64,000 nt of DNA from Comamonas composti DSM 21721 (GTDB lineage Bacteria > Pseudomonadota > Gammaproteobacteria > Burkholderiales > Burkholderiaceae_C), in contig NZ_AUCQ01000003.1 of the NCBI RefSeq assembly GCF_000429845.1, positions 124,001-188,000 on the forward strand. The letters run 5' to 3'. Each line of letters opens with the position of its first letter. Position 1 is the stretch's first letter. A program made the translations under genes and the position numbers. The notes below the pieces were generated by a model. It worked only from the letters and a program-made list of their open reading frames with translations. It searched no databases and was not told the origin of the DNA. Below are positions 61,517-64,000 of this stretch, one piece after another.

Positions 61517-62476
61517 TCATCCGCCGGGAAAGCTCTTGGCCGCAGCGCGCGCCAGCGTCTGCAGCAGCCAGTCATAGGCGAGGGTGTGGGGGCTGCGGCG
61601 GCGCCACAGGGCTTCCACATGCACGGGCGGCACATCAAAGGGCAGCTCGCGCAGCACCAGCTTGCGCGACAGGCCTGTGATCTTGGCGAAGTGGCGCGGC
61701 AGAATGCTCAGCAGGTCCGAGTCCATGACCACGCGCGCGGCCGTGAAGAACTGGTTCACGGTCAGCACCACCTGGCGGCTGTGGCCGCGCGAGGCCAGGG
61801 CCTCATCGATGAAGCCGAAGGAGCGCCCCGAAAAGCTCACCAGCATGTGGCGGGCCGCACAGTAGCGCTCCAGCGTCAGCGGCTGATCGGCCAGCGGATG
61901 GCCGCAGCGCATCATGCACACATACTCGCCGTCGTAGAGCCGCCGGCTGTCGAAGGCCACCAATGCCCCCGACTGGGCGCGCGCCGTGAGGTCGGCCAGC
62001 ACGGCGGGGAAAAAGCCCACGGCCATATCGGCCTCCTCGGCATCGAGCAAGGCGCGCGGATCGCGGGTGGTCAGCGGCAGCACGCGAATCCCTATGCCTG
62101 GCGCCTCGCGGTCCAGAATGCCGAACAGCGGCGGCATCAGCGTGGCGGCCGTGGCATCGGCCATGGCCAGCACAAAGCTGGTGTTCGCCGTCGCCGCATC
62201 GAAGGCGCCTGGCGCCAGGGTCTGCTCCAGCTGCTGCAGCGCCTCGCGCACCACGGGCCACAGCGCAAGCGCACGCGGCGTGGGCTCCACGCCATGGCCC
62301 TGGCGCACCAGCAGCTCGTCCCCCAGGGTCTCGCGCAGCCGGCGCAGCGCATTGCTCACGGCCGGCTGGGTGATGGCCAGCTTGCGCGCGGCCCGGGTCA
62401 GGCTGCGCTCGGCCATGACCTCGTCGAAGACGCGCAGCAGGTTCAGGTCCAGGGCGCGGAAGTTCACAGGCGTCAT
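61517..62476 (-). CDS. LysR-family transcriptional regulator
   Basis: A 319-residue LysR protein of the NodD/LinR-like type: HTH about 8-65 (LDLNLLRVFDEVMAERSLTRAARKLAI region; PAVSNALRRLRETLGDELL) and a binding domain with an FVLAMADATAATLMPPL strand. It is followed leftwards by the phosphoesterase and preceded by a divergent small membrane protein gene, which it might control. The effector is unknown. Confidence 0.92.
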   Translation of the reverse strand: MTPVNFRALDLNLLRVFDEVMAERSLTRAARKLAITQPAVSNALRRLRETLGDELLVRQGHGVEPTPRALALWPVVREALQQLEQTLAPGAFDAATANTSFVLAMADATAATLMPPLFGILDREAPGIGIRVLPLTTRDPRALLDAEEADMAVGFFPAVLADLTARAQSGALVAFDSRRLYDGEYVCMMRCGHPLADQPLTLERYCAARHMLVSFSGRSFGFIDEALASRGHSRQVVLTVNQFFTAARVVMDSDLLSILPRHFAKITGLSRKLVLRELPFDVPPVHVEALWRRRSPHTLAYDWLLQTLARAAAKSFPGG

Positions 62477-62609
62477 GCGGTCTTGGTCATCACCATCGTG
62501 AATACAACAGATTCAAAATATAAACTTGATGCATTCTAGGGTAAACCCTATGATTCGTGGCATTCACTTGGCACTTCGCCAAAAGCGTTCACTTCCCAGG
62601 ATTCTTGCC

Positions 62610-63026
62610 ATGAGCAACTTCATCTACAACTCCTACTGTGTCGAGCACCCTGGCGTGGTCCAGGTCTATCAAAGTCAAGAAGAGCAGCAGCGTGCTGCCG
62701 CCCCCCGCAGCCGCAGCCGCGCCAATGCCCTGGTGGCGTTCACGGCGCTGGCCGCGCTGATGCTGCTGGCGCAGCAGATCGCAAGCGCCTGGGGCTCGGC
62801 CTCCATGATCAACGCCTGGGCGATTCTTCTGCTCATGGGTCTGGCCAGCCTGGCCCTGTTCTCTGCGCCCGTGCGCCGCGCAGCCCTGGTCGTGCGTGCC
62901 GGCTGGCGCGCCTGGGTGGAAAGCCGCCAGCAGGCCGCAGCCGATGAGCGCATCTGGAATGCGGCTCTGCAGGACGCACGCCTCATGGCCGATCTGGCCC
63001 GCGCCATGGAGCGCCAAAGCCGCTGA
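62610..63026 (+). CDS. Small membrane protein of unknown function
   Basis: A 138-residue protein beginning MSNFIYNSYCVEHPG, with two hydrophobic helices (about 43-60, NALVAFTALAALMLLAQQIA; about 70-90, AWAILLLMGLASLALFSAP) and a C-terminal charged helix. ATG 62610 with CAGGA upstream is preferred over ATG 62526. It is divergent from a LysR gene. No recognised family. Confidence 0.7.
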   Translation: MSNFIYNSYCVEHPGVVQVYQSQEEQQRAAAPRSRSRANALVAFTALAALMLLAQQIASAWGSASMINAWAILLLMGLASLALFSAPVRRAALVVRAGWRAWVESRQQAAADERIWNAALQDARLMADLARAMERQSR

Positions 63027-63108
63027 GCTCCAGGCGGGGCCGGGTGCCTGCGCAGCAGCGCCCTTGATCGTGACTGGCAGCGCTAGCCACGCGCCAGCCA
63101 CGAGGACA

Positions 63109-64000
63109 TCAAAATTTGTAGTTCAACGTCAGCATGGCCTTGCGTGGTGCCCCGTAGTAGATCTGGGAGCCCGCAAAGTCGTAGTAGTGCTTGTCGAATA
63201 GATTGCTGACATTGAGCTGGCCGCTGAGCTGAGGCGTGAAGGCATAGCTGAGCATCAGGTCAGCCAGCACCACGGAGCCCTGACCACGCCGTGCCTCCAC
63301 CCCCGTGGATGTGGTGGTCGTGGCATAGGTATCACCACGCCACTGAAGCCCGCCACCCACGGTCAGTTGGCTCCAGCTGCCTGGCAGGCGGTAAGAGGTG
63401 AACATATGAGCCAGGTTGCGCGGGCGCTGTGGCTGCAGGCGTGCGCCCTCGGCATCCTGGGCCAGGGTACGCGCGAAGCCTGCAGACAGCTGCCAGCCCT
63501 TGGCCAGCTCGCCTGACAGTTCGGCCTCGAAGCCTTTGCTGCGCACCCCTTTTTCACCACGGTAGGCCTGGTTGGTCGTGCCGCTGACCAGGGCGTTGTC
63601 ATCCAGCACGGCCACGTTGTCCTGGTTGATGCGGAAAACGGCGAACGAGGCGTTGAGACGGCCATCCAGGTAGGCGGCCTTGATGCCGGCTTCGTAGCTT
63701 TTGCCGATTACCGGGTCCAGGTAGGCGCCGCTGGCACTTTGGTAGTTCTGGGGTTGGAAGATGTCGGTGTAGCTCGCGTAGATCGCATAGGTCGTGTCGA
63801 GGTTGAAGATCGCGCCGGCATAGGGTGTGAACACGTCGTGTTGCCGTGTGGTGCTGATGCTGCGGCTTTCCCAACGCGTCTGGCGGCCACCGATGATGAA
63901 CTTGAGGTCATCGCTCAGCGACAGACGCACCGCGCCGTACAGGGCATGCTGGCGTGTGCGGTCGTTGCCCAGCGCCTGGAAATTCCCCCAGATCGGCTCC
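63109..64000 (-). CDS. TonB-dependent siderophore receptor, C-terminal part (cut by window edge)
   Basis: About 297 codons of the end of an outer-membrane receptor; the N-terminal plug domain lies beyond the window. Alternating beta strands are seen, with the typical VFTPYAGAIFNLDTTYAIYA, SYTDIFQPQN, GKSYEAGIKAAYLDGRLNAS and the C-terminal LNVSNLFDKHYYDFAG ending in aromatic Phe (LTLNYKF). The pattern fits ferric-siderophore receptors of the FhuE/FpvA/FoxA group. It may be a target of the Fur-controlled AraC regulator at 33 kb, but they are 30 kb apart. Confidence 0.92.
   Translation of the reverse strand, partial: EPIWGNFQALGNDRTRQHALYGAVRLSLSDDLKFIIGGRQTRWESRSISTTRQHDVFTPYAGAIFNLDTTYAIYASYTDIFQPQNYQSASGAYLDPVIGKSYEAGIKAAYLDGRLNASFAVFRINQDNVAVLDDNALVSGTTNQAYRGEKGVRSKGFEAELSGELAKGWQLSAGFARTLAQDAEGARLQPQRPRNLAHMFTSYRLPGSWSQLTVGGGLQWRGDTYATTTTSTGVEARRGQGSVVLADLMLSYAFTPQLSGQLNVSNLFDKHYYDFAGSQIYYGAPRKAMLTLNYKF

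Noticed and set aside
1-64000. CRISPR arrays, tRNA or rRNA genes, prophage or integrase genes
   Set aside because: Looked for by eye on both strands; no regular spacer pattern, cloverleaf, rRNA segment, integrase or attachment-site duplication was found.

Overview
This is a GC-rich, gene-dense piece of a betaproteobacterial chromosome. The phenol operon order, the many orphan tripartite tricarboxylate (Bug-type) binding proteins, the intergenic repeat families and the style of the LysR, GntR and AraC regulators all point to Comamonadaceae, most likely Comamonas of the testosteroni/thiooxydans group. This placement rests on recognised gene families, not on a database match. I saw no rRNA, tRNA, insertion sequence, phage gene or CRISPR array.

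Left part (1-10.8 kb): a multicomponent phenol hydroxylase and catechol 2,3-dioxygenase operon, aphKLMNOPQB, runs leftwards from a sigma-54 promoter at 8040-8055. It is followed by an outer-membrane channel of the phenol MetA family and a GlcG/HbpS-like protein. The XylR/DmpR-type activator aphR is divergent and is followed at once by a GntR repressor, aphS. The lower meta pathway is not here. At 10.9-15.4 kb there is an unusual four-gene cluster: a class III aminotransferase, a FemAB/GNAT-like acyltransferase, a ureohydrolase-fold protein and a GNAT-Rnk fusion. I cannot assign it to a known pathway.

15.5-28.2 kb: a tautomerase with a divergent LysR gene, glutathione reductase, a LigA/LigB-type ring-cleavage dioxygenase with a glutathione transferase and a Bug protein (under a divergent LuxR-type regulator), and a homoprotocatechuate meta-pathway operon (hpaG1-hpaG2-hpaE-bug-hpaF-hpaH-hpaR). 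The hpa operon starts at a sigma-70 promoter overlapped by a perfect palindrome. It lacks its own hpaD; the adjacent LigAB pair may fill that step.

28.7-40.1 kb: mostly housekeeping and scattered functions. These are an antibiotic-biosynthesis-monooxygenase-like protein, GTP-dependent PEP carboxykinase, a 47-residue membrane protein with its own Shine-Dalgarno site and terminator, threonine dehydratase, an AraC regulator behind a Fur box, an MHS-family transporter, YjdM/PhnA, an RluE-like pseudouridine synthase, a chemoreceptor and a membrane protein of unknown function.

40.3-58 kb: two divergent acyl-CoA operons. The leftward one (MaoC hydratase, acyl-CoA dehydrogenase, class III CoA-transferase, MmgE/PrpD, CitE-type lyase) matches the known itaconate-degradation set ich/ict/ccl in content. 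The rightward one (SDR, MaoC, crotonase, CoA-transferase, thiolase, Bug, acyl-CoA ligase, DUF35 plus SCP2-type thiolase, acyl-CoA dehydrogenase) looks like beta-oxidation of an unidentified, probably branched or cyclic, acid. The last part (58-64 kb) has two LysR regulators, a hotdog thioesterase preceded by a short coupled ORF, a universal stress protein, a phosphoesterase, a small membrane protein and the C-terminal part of a TonB-dependent siderophore receptor.

Three families of dispersed palindromic repeats occupy most of the longer intergenic spaces. Copies of two of them lie at or just after stop codons, and in one case the repeat supplies the stop codon.
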